This document shows, piece after piece, positions 16,869-25,993 of a stretch of 64,000 nucleotides of DNA. Made by a program: the position numbers and the translations under genes. This stretch comes from Sphingomonas populi (GTDB lineage Bacteria; Pseudomonadota; Alphaproteobacteria; Sphingomonadales; Sphingomonadaceae): assembly GCF_004208535.1 (NCBI RefSeq), contig NZ_SGIS01000018.1, positions 1 to 64,000 on the forward strand, written 5' to 3'. Below the pieces are notes generated by a model. It ran no database searches. It worked only from the letters and a program-made list of their open reading frames with translations, and was not told the origin of the DNA. Numbering within the stretch: position 1 is the stretch's first letter; each line of letters opens with the position of its first letter.

Positions 16869-17915
16869 TTACGTCAGCGTCAGTCCTAGCAGATTGGCGG
16901 CGTTCAGCCCGAGGATACGAGCCTGATCCGCCTCGCTCAGCCGCTCATGGAAACCGACCGGATCGGGTTCGGCCATGTCGAACGGATAATCACTGCCGAG
17001 GCACAATTTATCGGCGCCGTGTGTCCGCACGAGGCTGTCGAGCTGGTCCTGATCGAACACCAACGTATCGAGCCAGAGCTTGCGCAGGTAGCTGGACGGC
17101 GCGTGTGTGCAATGTTCCGAACAGTCGCCGCGCGCACGCCAGGCGTGATCCATCCGGCCCCAATAGCCCGGCATGTATCCGCCGCCGTGCGCCACGCAGA
17201 TCCGCAAGCCGGGATAGCGGTCGAGCACGCCGCCGAAGATCAGATGGCCGACCGCCAAGGTCGATTCGAGCGGGTTGCCGATCAGATTGTTGAAATAATA
17301 TTCGCTCATCCGCTGCGCGTGGGTGAAGCCGAGCGGATGGATGAAGATCAGCACGCCCAAGTCCTCCGCCGCCGCCCAGAACGGCCGGAAACGCGCATCA
17401 TGGTAATCCACACCGTTGACGTTCGAACTGATCTCGATCCCGCGCAGATCGAGTTCCCGCACGCAGCGGCGCATCTCTTCGACAGCAAGGCCGACATCCT
17501 GCAACGGCACCGTTCCCATGCCGACGAAACGGTCAGGCGTGGCGGCGACGGCGGCGGCGATACCGTCGTTGACCGCGCGCGCGGCGGCGCGCCCGGTATC
17601 GGCATCGGTGAAGTAGAAATACTGGCCGGGGCTGGGGCTGATCGCCTGCACGTCGATGCCAAGCCGATCCATGTCCGCAAGCCGGGTATCGACCGTGTTG
17701 AGCGTCCGCCCGATCGTGGCGAACTGGGCGCGGTTGACCTCGCTGGTCTTGGCGCTGGTAAAGTCGTTGATGCCCGGCGGCGGGCCGGGATATTTCCCCT
17801 GCACGATCGCGTCGGCGGCAGGAATGCCGAGGTGGCAGTGGATATCGACGACGAGGTGGCGGCCGCGCGCGGCGACGCGGATCGGCTGGCGGTCGCCGCA
17901 GGTGGTGATGGTCAT
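16869..17915 (-). CDS. ACMSD-type amidohydrolase, probable decarboxylase
   Basis: A 348-residue metal-dependent TIM-barrel protein. The metal-binding motif HxH appears as DIHCHLG near residue 25; a third His lies in IFIHPLGF, and AHGGGYMPGYWGRMD and the Asp of LGSDYPFDM complete the pattern. This is the arrangement of aminocarboxymuconate-semialdehyde decarboxylase and its aromatic-acid decarboxylase relatives. Its ATG overlaps the fumarylacetoacetase stop codon (ATGA), implying translational coupling. It could remove a carboxyl group from an aromatic acid or a ring-cleavage product. Confidence 0.87.
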   Translation of the reverse strand: MTITTCGDRQPIRVAARGRHLVVDIHCHLGIPAADAIVQGKYPGPPPGINDFTSAKTSEVNRAQFATIGRTLNTVDTRLADMDRLGIDVQAISPSPGQYFYFTDADTGRAAARAVNDGIAAAVAATPDRFVGMGTVPLQDVGLAVEEMRRCVRELDLRGIEISSNVNGVDYHDARFRPFWAAAEDLGVLIFIHPLGFTHAQRMSEYYFNNLIGNPLESTLAVGHLIFGGVLDRYPGLRICVAHGGGYMPGYWGRMDHAWRARGDCSEHCTHAPSSYLRKLWLDTLVFDQDQLDSLVRTHGADKLCLGSDYPFDMAEPDPVGFHERLSEADQARILGLNAANLLGLTLT

Positions 17916-19216
17916 GCGTGTGTCTCCGTGCCGGCGCGTGCCGGGAGGATGGTGCCGGCGCAGTCGCCGAAGCCAATCGGGCGAAAGCCCTCGGCGTGAG
18001 CGCGCCCGCGAAGGGTTAGCGTGTCGCCGTCCTCGAGCATCGTCCGCGTCGAGCCGTCGGGCAGCGTGATCGGGCTGCCGCCGCGCATCGTGATTTCGGC
18101 GAGGCAGGCGCGCGCGGTATCCGCCGCGCCCGATACGGTGCCGGTGGCGATCAGATCGCCCGCCTCCAGCGGCGCGCCGTTCGATGCCTGATGCGCGGCC
18201 ATCTGCGCCAGCGTCCAGTACAGGTCCGCCAGTTCGGTTTCGACGATCCGTTTGTGCGCTCCGGCGGCGGTCGCGAGATCGGCTGTCAGGGTGACGGCAA
18301 CCGCGCCGTGTGACCTGTCGGCGGCATCGAGCAGATACGCCGGCACGGCGGGTTCACCCTCGGGCCGGCCCCGCGCGGTGGCGCGGAACGGGGCGAGCGC
18401 TTCCATCGTCACGATCCACGGGCTGATCGTCGTCAGGAAGCTCTTGCCGAGATGTGGGCCGAGGATCATCTCGAAGAACTGGATGCCGCGTGCCGACCAG
18501 TCGTTGACCAGACAGCAACCGAACAGCAGCGCTTCCGCCTCGGCGACGTTGACGGGCGTGCCGATCGGGTTTCCGCCACGCAGCCAGGCGCCGAATTCCA
18601 GCTCGAAATCGAGCATCGGCTCCGGTCCCCATTGCACAATGCCGCTGGCCGGCGGCGTCTCGAACTGACCCATCGGGCGGATCACTGGCGCGCCGCTCGC
18701 CCGCACCGAACTGGCGCGACCGTTATACGCGACGGGCAGCGACAGCGCGGCGAGCTTGGGCACGCCGCCGCCGCCCATCCGCGCGATATGATCGTAGGAG
18801 GTGCAGAAATCGGTGAAGGCGGGTGGCTTGAGCGGCATCAGCAGCTCAACGTCGTCGATCGGGACGAGGACAGGCTCCAGCACCGCGCGGTGCGCCCTGT
18901 CCTCGCGGAACAGCGCGAAGATCTCCGCCCGCAACGCGCTGACGGCGGCGGGGGCGGCGGCGAGCAACGGCAGCAGGGTGTCGTGCGATCCCGCCTTCGC
19001 CGCGTCCAAAGCCGCTTCGCCGAGGAGGTCGGTCGCGGCGAGCGCGGCAAGATCGATAATGCTGTCGCCCAAGGCCACGCCGCCGCGTGGCGAAGCCGCT
19101 GCCGTGCAGAACACGCCGAATGGCAGATTCTGCAACGGGAAGTCGGTGTCGCCATTCGCGCTTTCGACCCAGCTCATCGCAGCCGGATCGTGCGTCGCGT
19201 TCAGCTCAATGGTCAT
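17912..19216 (-). CDS. Fumarylacetoacetase
   Basis: A 434-residue enzyme resembling the long type found in tyrosine/homogentisate breakdown. Key blocks are DFCTSYDHIARMG, LDFELEFGAWL (metal ligands), LVNDWSARGIQFFE and LGPHLGKSFLTTISPW. These are diagnostic and distinguish it from the short FAH-family protein at 7399-8358. ATG 19216 follows GAGGTG. The start overlaps the upstream metallo-hydrolase end by 11 bases and its stop overlaps the next start. No homogentisate dioxygenase or maleylacetoacetate isomerase is nearby. It may act on an analogue of fumarylacetoacetate, or be a moved copy of the tyrosine-pathway enzyme. Confidence 0.88.
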   Translation of the reverse strand: MTIELNATHDPAAMSWVESANGDTDFPLQNLPFGVFCTAAASPRGGVALGDSIIDLAALAATDLLGEAALDAAKAGSHDTLLPLLAAAPAAVSALRAEIFALFREDRAHRAVLEPVLVPIDDVELLMPLKPPAFTDFCTSYDHIARMGGGGVPKLAALSLPVAYNGRASSVRASGAPVIRPMGQFETPPASGIVQWGPEPMLDFELEFGAWLRGGNPIGTPVNVAEAEALLFGCCLVNDWSARGIQFFEMILGPHLGKSFLTTISPWIVTMEALAPFRATARGRPEGEPAVPAYLLDAADRSHGAVAVTLTADLATAAGAHKRIVETELADLYWTLAQMAAHQASNGAPLEAGDLIATGTVSGAADTARACLAEITMRGGSPITLPDGSTRTMLEDGDTLTLRGRAHAEGFRPIGFGDCAGTILPARAGTETHA

Positions 19217-20189
19217 GGCCGCACACCTCGGCATGACGCTGCGATTCCCAATGATAGCGGCCCATCGCGCCGAACAGATCGCGCGATTCTTCCGGGGTGA
19301 AGGTGGTGCCCCATTGGCGATAGAGCGAGAACACGTTGGCGACGATCCGCTCGGGGTCTTTCCAGCCGCGATATTCGGTCATGGTGATGTCGCGTGCGGC
19401 CTCGTTCCAGCCCATGCCGGCGTCGAAGCGTTTGCGTGCCTCGGCGCGGACATATTCGAAATAGTGTTTGAGGTTCGCGACCGCGCTCACATCGGTGATG
19501 GGGCCGTGGCCCGGCACGACGATTTCGGGATCGAGCGCGATGATGTGCGCGCACGCGGCGATCCAGTTCTCGATCGGGCCAGACCACATGATCGGATGGC
19601 CCTCGTTGAAGATAAGATCGCCCGTGAACACGGTGCGGTCGGACGGCACCCAGGCGATCGTGTCCGAACTGGTATGCGCGGGGCCGAGATCGATCAGTTC
19701 GACTGCCTTGTCGCCGACAGTCACGGTCATCTGCCCATCGAACAGCGTGGTCGGGAAGGTGAACGTGTCCATCCCGCCGTAATCGAAATTGCCCATCGTC
19801 TCGAACAGGAATGCGCCGGCATCGCCCATATTCATGTAATTGGTGCGGAGCGAGGCGAGGCTTTTGGGATCATATTCGTTCATGTCTTGGCGGCATGCCG
19901 TCGTCGCGATGATCTCGGCGCCCTCGACCGCGCCGTTGCCGAGGAAGTGATCGGGATTGGCGTGGGTGTTGAACAGCCGGTCGATGCGATCGCCACCCGG
20001 CACTTTTTTGAACGCGTCGAGCATGTCGCGGGTCAGATCGAGGCCCATCAGCGTATCGACCATCAGCGTCTGCCCCTGCGACACCACCAGGCCCGCGTTC
20101 GACCAGCCCCAGCCGCCATCGGGCTGGACATAACCATACAGGCCATTGCCCAGATCATGCACGCCGCGCGTGAAGGGCCAGTTCGGCAT
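19206..20189 (-). CDS. Metallo-beta-lactamase-fold hydrolase with altered HxHxDH motif
   Basis: A 327-residue MBL-fold protein. The metal-binding loop reads NTHANPDHFLGN, residues 76-81 being H-A-N-P-D-H, so the second His of the usual HxHxDH is Asn78. The other expected ligands are present: His in LGPAHTSSDT, Asp in VFTGDLIF and His in VVPGHGP. The enzyme may therefore be mononuclear or bind one metal loosely. ATG 20189 has GGGAGAG just upstream. It is the first gene of the unit with fumarylacetoacetase, amidohydrolase and MFS, divergent from the TetR gene. A thioester, lactone or ester substrate is plausible. Confidence 0.83.
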   Translation of the reverse strand: MPNWPFTRGVHDLGNGLYGYVQPDGGWGWSNAGLVVSQGQTLMVDTLMGLDLTRDMLDAFKKVPGGDRIDRLFNTHANPDHFLGNGAVEGAEIIATTACRQDMNEYDPKSLASLRTNYMNMGDAGAFLFETMGNFDYGGMDTFTFPTTLFDGQMTVTVGDKAVELIDLGPAHTSSDTIAWVPSDRTVFTGDLIFNEGHPIMWSGPIENWIAACAHIIALDPEIVVPGHGPITDVSAVANLKHYFEYVRAEARKRFDAGMGWNEAARDITMTEYRGWKDPERIVANVFSLYRQWGTTFTPEESRDLFGAMGRYHWESQRHAEVCGHDH

Positions 20190-20216
20190 CCGTCTCTCCC
20201 ATTCGTGTTTGACGCG

Positions 20217-20254
20217 AGTGTACGGCGATAATTCCGCTTTGCAAGAATTCTTGC
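20217..20254 (-). promoter_or_regulatory. Palindromic TetR-type operator overlapping a minus-strand promoter
   Basis: GCAAGAATTCTTGC at 20241-20254 is a perfect 14-base palindrome in the 105-base gap between the divergent metallo-hydrolase and TetR genes. On the minus strand a possible promoter reads TTGCAA (20244-20239), 16 bases, then TACACT (20222-20217), so the palindrome covers its -35. It is the obvious candidate site for the adjacent TetR protein. Confidence 0.6.
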
Positions 20255-20294
20255 GACGTTGCTCAAGCCGGTTTCCCCTGCCAACACGACGCGA

Positions 20295-20975
20295 ATGGCA
20301 AAGACACCTGCGAAACCTGACGCTGCGCCCGCGAAACAGCCTGGAGAGAGACGCCGCAAAGGCCGCCCGGCGGGCAGCGGCGGCGGCGCTATCCGCGAAT
20401 CGGTACTGGCGGCAGCGCTCGCTCTGCTGCGAACCTTGCCGCCCAATCGGGTCTCGATCGCGGCGGTCGCGCGTGCGGCCGAAGTCGACCCGGCGCTGGT
20501 GCGCTATTATTTTGGCTCGCGGGAGGCTTTGCTGCTCGAAGTCGCGCAACTTCTGGCGGAATCCGATCCGCCAGAATATGCCAGCGAACATCCGGTCGCC
20601 GCGCTCGAGGAGTTCATCCACCGCACGTTCCGCTTCACCCGCTCGGCCAAATATATGCAGCGGCTAATGGTGGAGGAACTGAGCGGCGCGCGGTCCCCCG
20701 CAGTGCGCGATCAGGTGCGCGCGTGGAACCGGGGGCCGATCGAGTTTTACGAACACCTGAAACGCGATGCGGAGGGTGAGGAGCTTGCGGATTTCAACCC
20801 GCTGTTCCTGCATCTCGCGATCGTCGGCATCAGTGATTTCTTCGTGTCCGGGCAGGCGCTCATCAAACTGCTCGTGCCGCCAGATTCGGACATGGCCGCG
20901 TTGGAGCACGACTATGAACGGTTCGTCGTGCGCTTGCTGCTCGACGGTTTGCGGGAGCGCGAGCCGCCGCGATAA
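20295..20975 (+). CDS. TetR-family repressor of the catabolic island
   Basis: A 226-residue regulator. After a Lys/Pro-rich N-terminal tail comes a TetR helix-turn-helix: AIRESVLAAALALL, then VSIAAVARAAEVDPALVRYYFGSREALL. The C-terminal half, for ligand binding and dimerisation, is helical and poorly conserved. ATG 20295 is preferred; a TTG at 20259 would add 12 residues. It diverges from the metallo-hydrolase operon across a perfect palindrome and probably represses that operon and itself until a pathway compound binds. Confidence 0.85.
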   Translation: MAKTPAKPDAAPAKQPGERRRKGRPAGSGGGAIRESVLAAALALLRTLPPNRVSIAAVARAAEVDPALVRYYFGSREALLLEVAQLLAESDPPEYASEHPVAALEEFIHRTFRFTRSAKYMQRLMVEELSGARSPAVRDQVRAWNRGPIEFYEHLKRDAEGEELADFNPLFLHLAIVGISDFFVSGQALIKLLVPPDSDMAALEHDYERFVVRLLLDGLREREPPR

Positions 20976-21006
20976 GCGATATGCCGCCGTCGTGAGAAAG
21001 CTCACG

Positions 21007-21924
21007 TCAATGCTGGAGAGCGCTCGCCCCGACGTGCGCGGCCATGCCTTCGACCAGCGCATCGAACGTGATTCGCATGCGATGGGTCGAGCGCAGGTCT
21101 TCGTGCATGACGATCCATATCGGGAGGTGGGCGGTGAACGTATCGCGCAGCACTGGCACGAGTGCGGAATCGCGGCTGGCGATAGGCTCCTGTACCACGC
21201 CGATGCCGAAGCCCGCGCGCACCGCCGCGATTTGCGCGAGCTGATTGTCGGTTCGCAGCGCGAAGCTCGGCAGGTCGGGCCAGACGGCGTTGATCGAGCG
21301 GAGGGAGGTCACGTCGCGGTCGAACCCGATCACGGCGTGACGCGCGAGATCCGCCGCGCTCTCGATCGGCGGGAACCGCGCGAGGTAATCCCGTCGAGCG
21401 TAGAAGCCGAGGCGAATGCTGCCTACCGACTTCGCGAGCAGGGCCTGTTGCCTGGGCTGCGTCATCCGAATCGCGAGGTCGGCATCGCGCCGGAGCAGAT
21501 CGGAGGAAGCGTTGGTGAGCAACAGCTCGAACGTCAGCGCGGGGTGGGCCGCGTGCAGCGCCGTTACTATGGGCGGCAAGACCTCGGCGCCGATAACCTC
21601 GCTCGCGCTGATGCGGACAACCCCGGCGGCTGCGTCTGCCGGAGCGGAGGCAGTGCGGACCAATGCGGCGGCGGCGGCTGCCATCGTCGCGGCATGTGGT
21701 GCCAGCACCCGCGCGGCTTCCGTCGGTTGAAGACCGCGCGCGGATCGCGTGAACAGCGCGCCCGTGCTCAACCTTGCCTCGAGTTCGGCGATATGCCTGC
21801 CTGCGGTCGGCTGAGTGAGGCCAAGCGCGCGCGCCGCGCTCGACAAGCTGCCTTCGCGGAGCACCGCGTCGAAGGTCCGCCATAACTCCCAGCCCGGGCT
21901 GCCCTTGTCCATGCGAAGATGCAT
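21007..21924 (-). CDS. LysR-family transcriptional regulator
   Basis: A 305-residue regulator. The N-terminal winged helix-turn-helix reads LWRTFDAVLREGSLSSAARAL, then LTQPTAGRHIAELEARL; a substrate-binding-type domain follows from about residue 90. ATG 21924 has AGGG 6 bases upstream; ATG 21912 is an alternative. It diverges from the NAD-dependent epimerase gene with 78 bases between, containing a perfect inverted repeat, so it probably controls that gene in the usual LysR manner. Confidence 0.9.
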   Translation of the reverse strand: MHLRMDKGSPGWELWRTFDAVLREGSLSSAARALGLTQPTAGRHIAELEARLSTGALFTRSARGLQPTEAARVLAPHAATMAAAAAALVRTASAPADAAAGVVRISASEVIGAEVLPPIVTALHAAHPALTFELLLTNASSDLLRRDADLAIRMTQPRQQALLAKSVGSIRLGFYARRDYLARFPPIESAADLARHAVIGFDRDVTSLRSINAVWPDLPSFALRTDNQLAQIAAVRAGFGIGVVQEPIASRDSALVPVLRDTFTAHLPIWIVMHEDLRSTHRMRITFDALVEGMAAHVGASALQH

Positions 21925-21942
21925 AGCAGCCCTGCACCTTTC

Positions 21943-21959
21943 GGCAATTTCCGATTGCC
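21943..21959. promoter_or_regulatory. LysR-type inverted repeat
   Basis: GGCAAT-N5-ATTGCC is a perfect 6-base inverted repeat 19 bases upstream of the LysR start and 44 bases before the divergent epimerase start. Position and dyad form fit a LysR recognition site. Confidence 0.5.
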
Positions 21960-22002
21960 TCTGCGGGGTCCATCTCCCTTTGCAGCAACATTGAGGTGAG
22001 AG

Positions 22003-22962
22003 ATGATGAACGCAGTCAACAAGGCACTGGTGATCGGCGCGACGGGCGGAATCGGTGGTGAGGTCGCACGGGCATTGGTCGCGCACGGCTGGGAGGTGCG
22101 GGCGCTCCACCGCGACCCTGAACGCGCCGCGTCGAGCAACCCCGCCTTGCACTGGATGGAGGGGGACGCGATGGACCGGGCTTCGGTCGACCGCGCCGCT
22201 GAAGGCATGGCGGTGATCATCCATGCGGTGAACCCGCCCGGCTATCGCAATTGGGCCGGGCTGGTCCTGCCGATGCTGGACAACACCATAGCGGCGGCGG
22301 CCAGGAACGGTGCCCGCGTGGTGTTACCGGGCACGGTGTACAATTACGGCCCGGATGTGGGCGAGGCGGTAGACGAGCGGGCGCCGCAAAATGCGATAAC
22401 GCGCAAGGGCCGCATCAGGGTCGAGATGGAGCGCCGGTTGCAAGCGGCGGCTGAGCGCGGCGGGAAAGCGCTCGTGGTGCGCGCCGGCGACTTCTACGGG
22501 CCACGCAGCGGCAATAGCTGGCTGGCGCAGGGTATGGTGCCGACCGCCGGCCCGGTGAGGCGGGTCTTCAATCCCGCGCGTGCCGGCGTGGGCCATTCAT
22601 GGGCGTATCTGCCCGATCTGGCCGAGACGATGGTGCGCTTGCTTGAAAGGCGCGATGATCTCGCGGACTTCGACAGCTTCCAGTTCAGTGGCACCTGGGT
22701 GGACGACAATCGCGCCTTCGCCGAGGCAATCCGTTTGGCGGCGGGGCGGCCACAGGCACCGATCTATCCTTTCCCCTGGCCGGTGGTGCATGCGCTGGCG
22801 CCTTTCACCGAAACGGCCCGTGAAATGCGCGAGCTGATCTATCTCTGGCGTCGGCCGTTGCGACTGATGGATGGCAAGCTGCGGCGTTTTCTCGGCGAGG
22901 TGCCGGCTACGCCGCTGGACGAAGCGCTCCGCACGACGTTGCAAGGGCTGGGGCGCTCATAA
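22003..22962 (+). CDS. NAD(P)-dependent epimerase/dehydratase-like oxidoreductase
   Basis: A 319-residue extended short-chain dehydrogenase/NmrA-like protein. The Rossmann fingerprint VIGATGGIGGEVARAL is at residues 9-24 and Arg residues follow the second strand (RALHRDPERA), favouring NADP. The usual YxxxK is not clear; GTVYNYGPD and later TRKGRIRVEME occupy that region. The ribosome site is GAGGTGAGAG. It is alone, divergent from a LysR gene and followed by a hairpin. It may be a regulated detoxification reductase or a redox sensor. Confidence 0.82.
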   Translation: MMNAVNKALVIGATGGIGGEVARALVAHGWEVRALHRDPERAASSNPALHWMEGDAMDRASVDRAAEGMAVIIHAVNPPGYRNWAGLVLPMLDNTIAAAARNGARVVLPGTVYNYGPDVGEAVDERAPQNAITRKGRIRVEMERRLQAAAERGGKALVVRAGDFYGPRSGNSWLAQGMVPTAGPVRRVFNPARAGVGHSWAYLPDLAETMVRLLERRDDLADFDSFQFSGTWVDDNRAFAEAIRLAAGRPQAPIYPFPWPVVHALAPFTETAREMRELIYLWRRPLRLMDGKLRRFLGEVPATPLDEALRTTLQGLGRS

Positions 22963-22980
22963 AGAGGACCGGTCCAACGC

Positions 22981-23011
22981 GCCGTCTGGCTCTCCGGGGA
23001 GTCCAGACGGC
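22981..23011. terminator. Bidirectional hairpin between convergent genes
   Basis: A 9-base-pair stem (GCCGTCTGG / CCAGACGGC) with a 13-base loop sits between the converging epimerase and TBDR genes and could terminate both. No strong T-run is visible. Confidence 0.55.
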
Positions 23012-23036
23012 GGCAGAGGCGAGCAAATCAAACGGC

Positions 23037-25835
23037 TTAGAACTTCGCGCCGATGCGGACATAGGCCTGACGCCCATAGGGGTCGCCCAGCGTCGAGAGA
23101 AAGCCGGTGTACAGAGCCTTGGCAGGCGCGGTGTCGAACGCGTTGATCATGCCGAGCGTGAGTTCGTACTGTTTGTCCGCCCCGAAACGCAGGCCATATT
23201 GCACGTCGAACACCGACCATGCGCCGACCCGCGCGACTGTCGGCGCGCCGACGACCTGCTGATAGTCGTCGATCACGCTCGACACGTAGCGCCAGGTGCC
23301 GGAGATGAAGTGATCGCCGATCGACACATCGACGCCGGCAAGGTTGCGCCAGCGCGGCGCGGCTGCCGAGGTGAGGGGTGAGGTCTGGTAGTTGTTCCGG
23401 TGGCCGACGCCATCATAAACGACCGTGCCGGTGTCGACATCATAGGTCGCCAGATAGCTCAGGTTGTTGCGCAGCGTGATGTGCGCCGTGCCGATGTCGA
23501 AGCGATAGTTCGCCGCGATGTCGACGCCGGATGTGCCCGTGCCGCTGGGGGCGTTGTACGAGGAGACGATGACCGACTGCGCCACGCCGCTCGCATCGCG
23601 GATGACGTTCGGCCCGTTGGGATCGGCGTTGATCACCGCCTGGCCATTCTGAAGCTGGATCTGGTTCTTGTACTTGTAATGCCAGTAATCGACCGAGAGG
23701 CTGAGGTTCTGGATCGGCAGCAGCGTCGCGCCGACGTTGAACACGTCCGCCTTCTGCGGTTGCAGGCTCGGGTTGCCGTATTGCTGGACCGACCGGAAGG
23801 TCGTCGTGCCGTCGCGGGGATCGATGATGTTGGCGACGTTGGTGGAGATCAGCACGGCGGCGGAATTGGCGATACTCGGCGCCTGGAACGCCTTGCTCGC
23901 CGAGCCGCGCAGCGACAGTTGCGGCAGGACGCGCCAGTTCACCGCGATCTTGGGCGCGGTCGTGCTGAAATTGCCGTAATCCTCATAACGCGCAGCGGCG
24001 TTGATGTTGAGGCCGGTGACGAGTTCGTAATTCGCCTCCGCGAACACGCTCTTGACCTCACGGCTGAAGGCGGTGTTGCGGTTCGGCCCGAGGAAGCCGC
24101 CGAAGCCGCTCAACAGCAGGTCAGAATAGGTGTTCGACTGCTTTTCCTTGCGGTATTGCGCGCCGACCGCGACGTCGAGCGAATGTCCGGCGATCTGCGC
24201 GAGCGAGCCGTTCACGACCGCTTCGCCGATCATATATTCGATCTTCGACAGCGTCGTGACGTTGCTCTGGAGATTGTAGATCAGCGACGGGTCCATCTTG
24301 GACACATCGGCGGTGAAGGGGCTGAAATAGAGGCAGTTGCCGGCACCGGGCTGTGCGCCCGCACCCGGCCCGCTGTAGCGGATGTTGCAGTTCGGCCCGC
24401 CGTAGCCGTTGAGCGCCGCCTGAAAGAGATTCATGTCGGTATCGCGGTCGGTCGAGGAAATGTCCGCGCGCGAATAGGTCGCGTTGGCGGTGTATTTCCA
24501 GTTTCCAGAGATATTGCCACGCGCGCCCACGACGAACTGGCCCTGATCGACCTTGTCCTGGATCAGGCGATACGGATAGCCGGGAAAGCCCTGCGAGCCG
24601 ATCGCTCGGCCGATGAAGGCGACATCGACGCCGAACGGATTGTAGGGGTTGCTCGCCGGCACGATCGGCGGACGCGCGCCGACGCGGTTCTGTGCGTAAG
24701 AGGGCACGCTGCGGCGGTTCGAATCCTGATGATAGATGCCGATCTCGGCGAACAACGTCTGGCCCGGCGCGACCTCGAACGAGGTGTCGTTGTGGATGAG
24801 GTAGCTCTTCGCCTCCGGGCGGATCGGGTTCTGCGCCTGGAAGCTGAACTGGCACGAGCCGAGGCCGAAGCCCGGGCTGTTCGCCGAGGGAACGTAGCGG
24901 CTCTTGCTCGCGGATGAGCCGCAATTGGGATCGACGACCGTCACCGTGCCGGCGGAGGATTTGAAGCGATCATACAGCGCGGAATAATTGTTGCCGTTGA
25001 GCACGACATCGCCGCCGGATGCGGTTTGCGGGCGCGAATAGAGCGTGAACGCGCCCGGATTGGCGCCCGCGCCCGAGGATGGATTGAAGAAATTGGTCAC
25101 ATCGCGCTGGCTGTTCTGAAGCCCGGCCTGATACCGGTAGGCGGCGGAGGTGACGGTGTGGAAGCGGTCGTTGCCGATGCCCCACATCGCTTGAACGGTG
25201 GCAGCCGGCGAATCGTCGATGTGCGTATACTGCGCGGAAACCTTCAGGCCGTTGAAGCGCGTGTTGGTGATGACGTTGAACACGCCCGCCACCGCGTCAG
25301 CGCCGTAGGTGGAGGATGCGCCATCGAGGACGGTCTCGACCCGGTCGATCGCGATCTCGGGCGTCAGGCTGTTAAGGTTGACGAACCCGTCGGCCGGTAC
25401 GACCCGCCGGCCGTTGAGCAACACCAGGGTCGCGCCAGCGCCGAGCCCGCGCAGATTGGCGGACCGGGTATCGCGCGAATCCGCGCCGCCGCCCTTGGCG
25501 AGATCCTGAATGCCGCCGGCGCTGCCGACGTTCTGCGGAATGAAGCGGGTGATGTCACCGAGCGAGGTGACGCCGGTCTTGGCCAGATTCGCGGAATCGA
25601 TCGACAGGATCGGCGATGCGCGATCTTCCTGCCGCACGTTGCGCAGATAGGAACCGGTGACGACGATGTCGGGCGCGATCTGTTCGGGGGCGGGCCCCGG
25701 CGGCGTTTGCGGATCGACGGCCGGTGACTGCGGATCGGCGACTTGCGCCGTCGCGGGCGTGGCCAGCATCAGCGCGAGCGCGGTGATCGAGAGACCGCCG
25801 AGAAGGCGATGCGGACATGCGAGCTGATGTGTCAC
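23037..25835 (-). CDS. TonB-dependent receptor of the AtuA/CitMHS cluster
   Basis: A 932-residue outer-membrane receptor. The signal peptide ends PATAQ at about residue 31, followed by DIVVTGSYLRN and a plug with LRGLGAGATLVLLNGRRVVPADGFV and GASSTYGADAVAGVFNV. The barrel ends in Phe (RIGAKF). The GTG start at 25835 has AAGGGG about 9 bases upstream. It is the last gene of the minus-strand set and probably takes up its substrate. A 217-base gap to the upstream hydrolase may hold its own promoter. Confidence 0.9.
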   Translation of the reverse strand: MTHQLACPHRLLGGLSITALALMLATPATAQVADPQSPAVDPQTPPGPAPEQIAPDIVVTGSYLRNVRQEDRASPILSIDSANLAKTGVTSLGDITRFIPQNVGSAGGIQDLAKGGGADSRDTRSANLRGLGAGATLVLLNGRRVVPADGFVNLNSLTPEIAIDRVETVLDGASSTYGADAVAGVFNVITNTRFNGLKVSAQYTHIDDSPAATVQAMWGIGNDRFHTVTSAAYRYQAGLQNSQRDVTNFFNPSSGAGANPGAFTLYSRPQTASGGDVVLNGNNYSALYDRFKSSAGTVTVVDPNCGSSASKSRYVPSANSPGFGLGSCQFSFQAQNPIRPEAKSYLIHNDTSFEVAPGQTLFAEIGIYHQDSNRRSVPSYAQNRVGARPPIVPASNPYNPFGVDVAFIGRAIGSQGFPGYPYRLIQDKVDQGQFVVGARGNISGNWKYTANATYSRADISSTDRDTDMNLFQAALNGYGGPNCNIRYSGPGAGAQPGAGNCLYFSPFTADVSKMDPSLIYNLQSNVTTLSKIEYMIGEAVVNGSLAQIAGHSLDVAVGAQYRKEKQSNTYSDLLLSGFGGFLGPNRNTAFSREVKSVFAEANYELVTGLNINAAARYEDYGNFSTTAPKIAVNWRVLPQLSLRGSASKAFQAPSIANSAAVLISTNVANIIDPRDGTTTFRSVQQYGNPSLQPQKADVFNVGATLLPIQNLSLSVDYWHYKYKNQIQLQNGQAVINADPNGPNVIRDASGVAQSVIVSSYNAPSGTGTSGVDIAANYRFDIGTAHITLRNNLSYLATYDVDTGTVVYDGVGHRNNYQTSPLTSAAAPRWRNLAGVDVSIGDHFISGTWRYVSSVIDDYQQVVGAPTVARVGAWSVFDVQYGLRFGADKQYELTLGMINAFDTAPAKALYTGFLSTLGDPYGRQAYVRIGAKF

Positions 25836-25993
25836 CGGCAGTTTCCCCTTTTGTGGCCGGAGTGCCGGACGCGCGAGGGATCATGCCGCCAAAGGAACAC
25901 TGGCGGTCGTATCAGGCAGGTCGCGGGCGACTTGGCCTTGCATCCTCTCGACGACGCCCGGCCCCGGACGTTCTTGTCGCTGTATTGAGTGGC

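Noticed and set aside
23400..24917. 505-codon plus-strand frame opposite the TBDR at 23-25.8 kb
   Set aside because: Arg/Asp/Val-rich shadow of the receptor gene without motifs.
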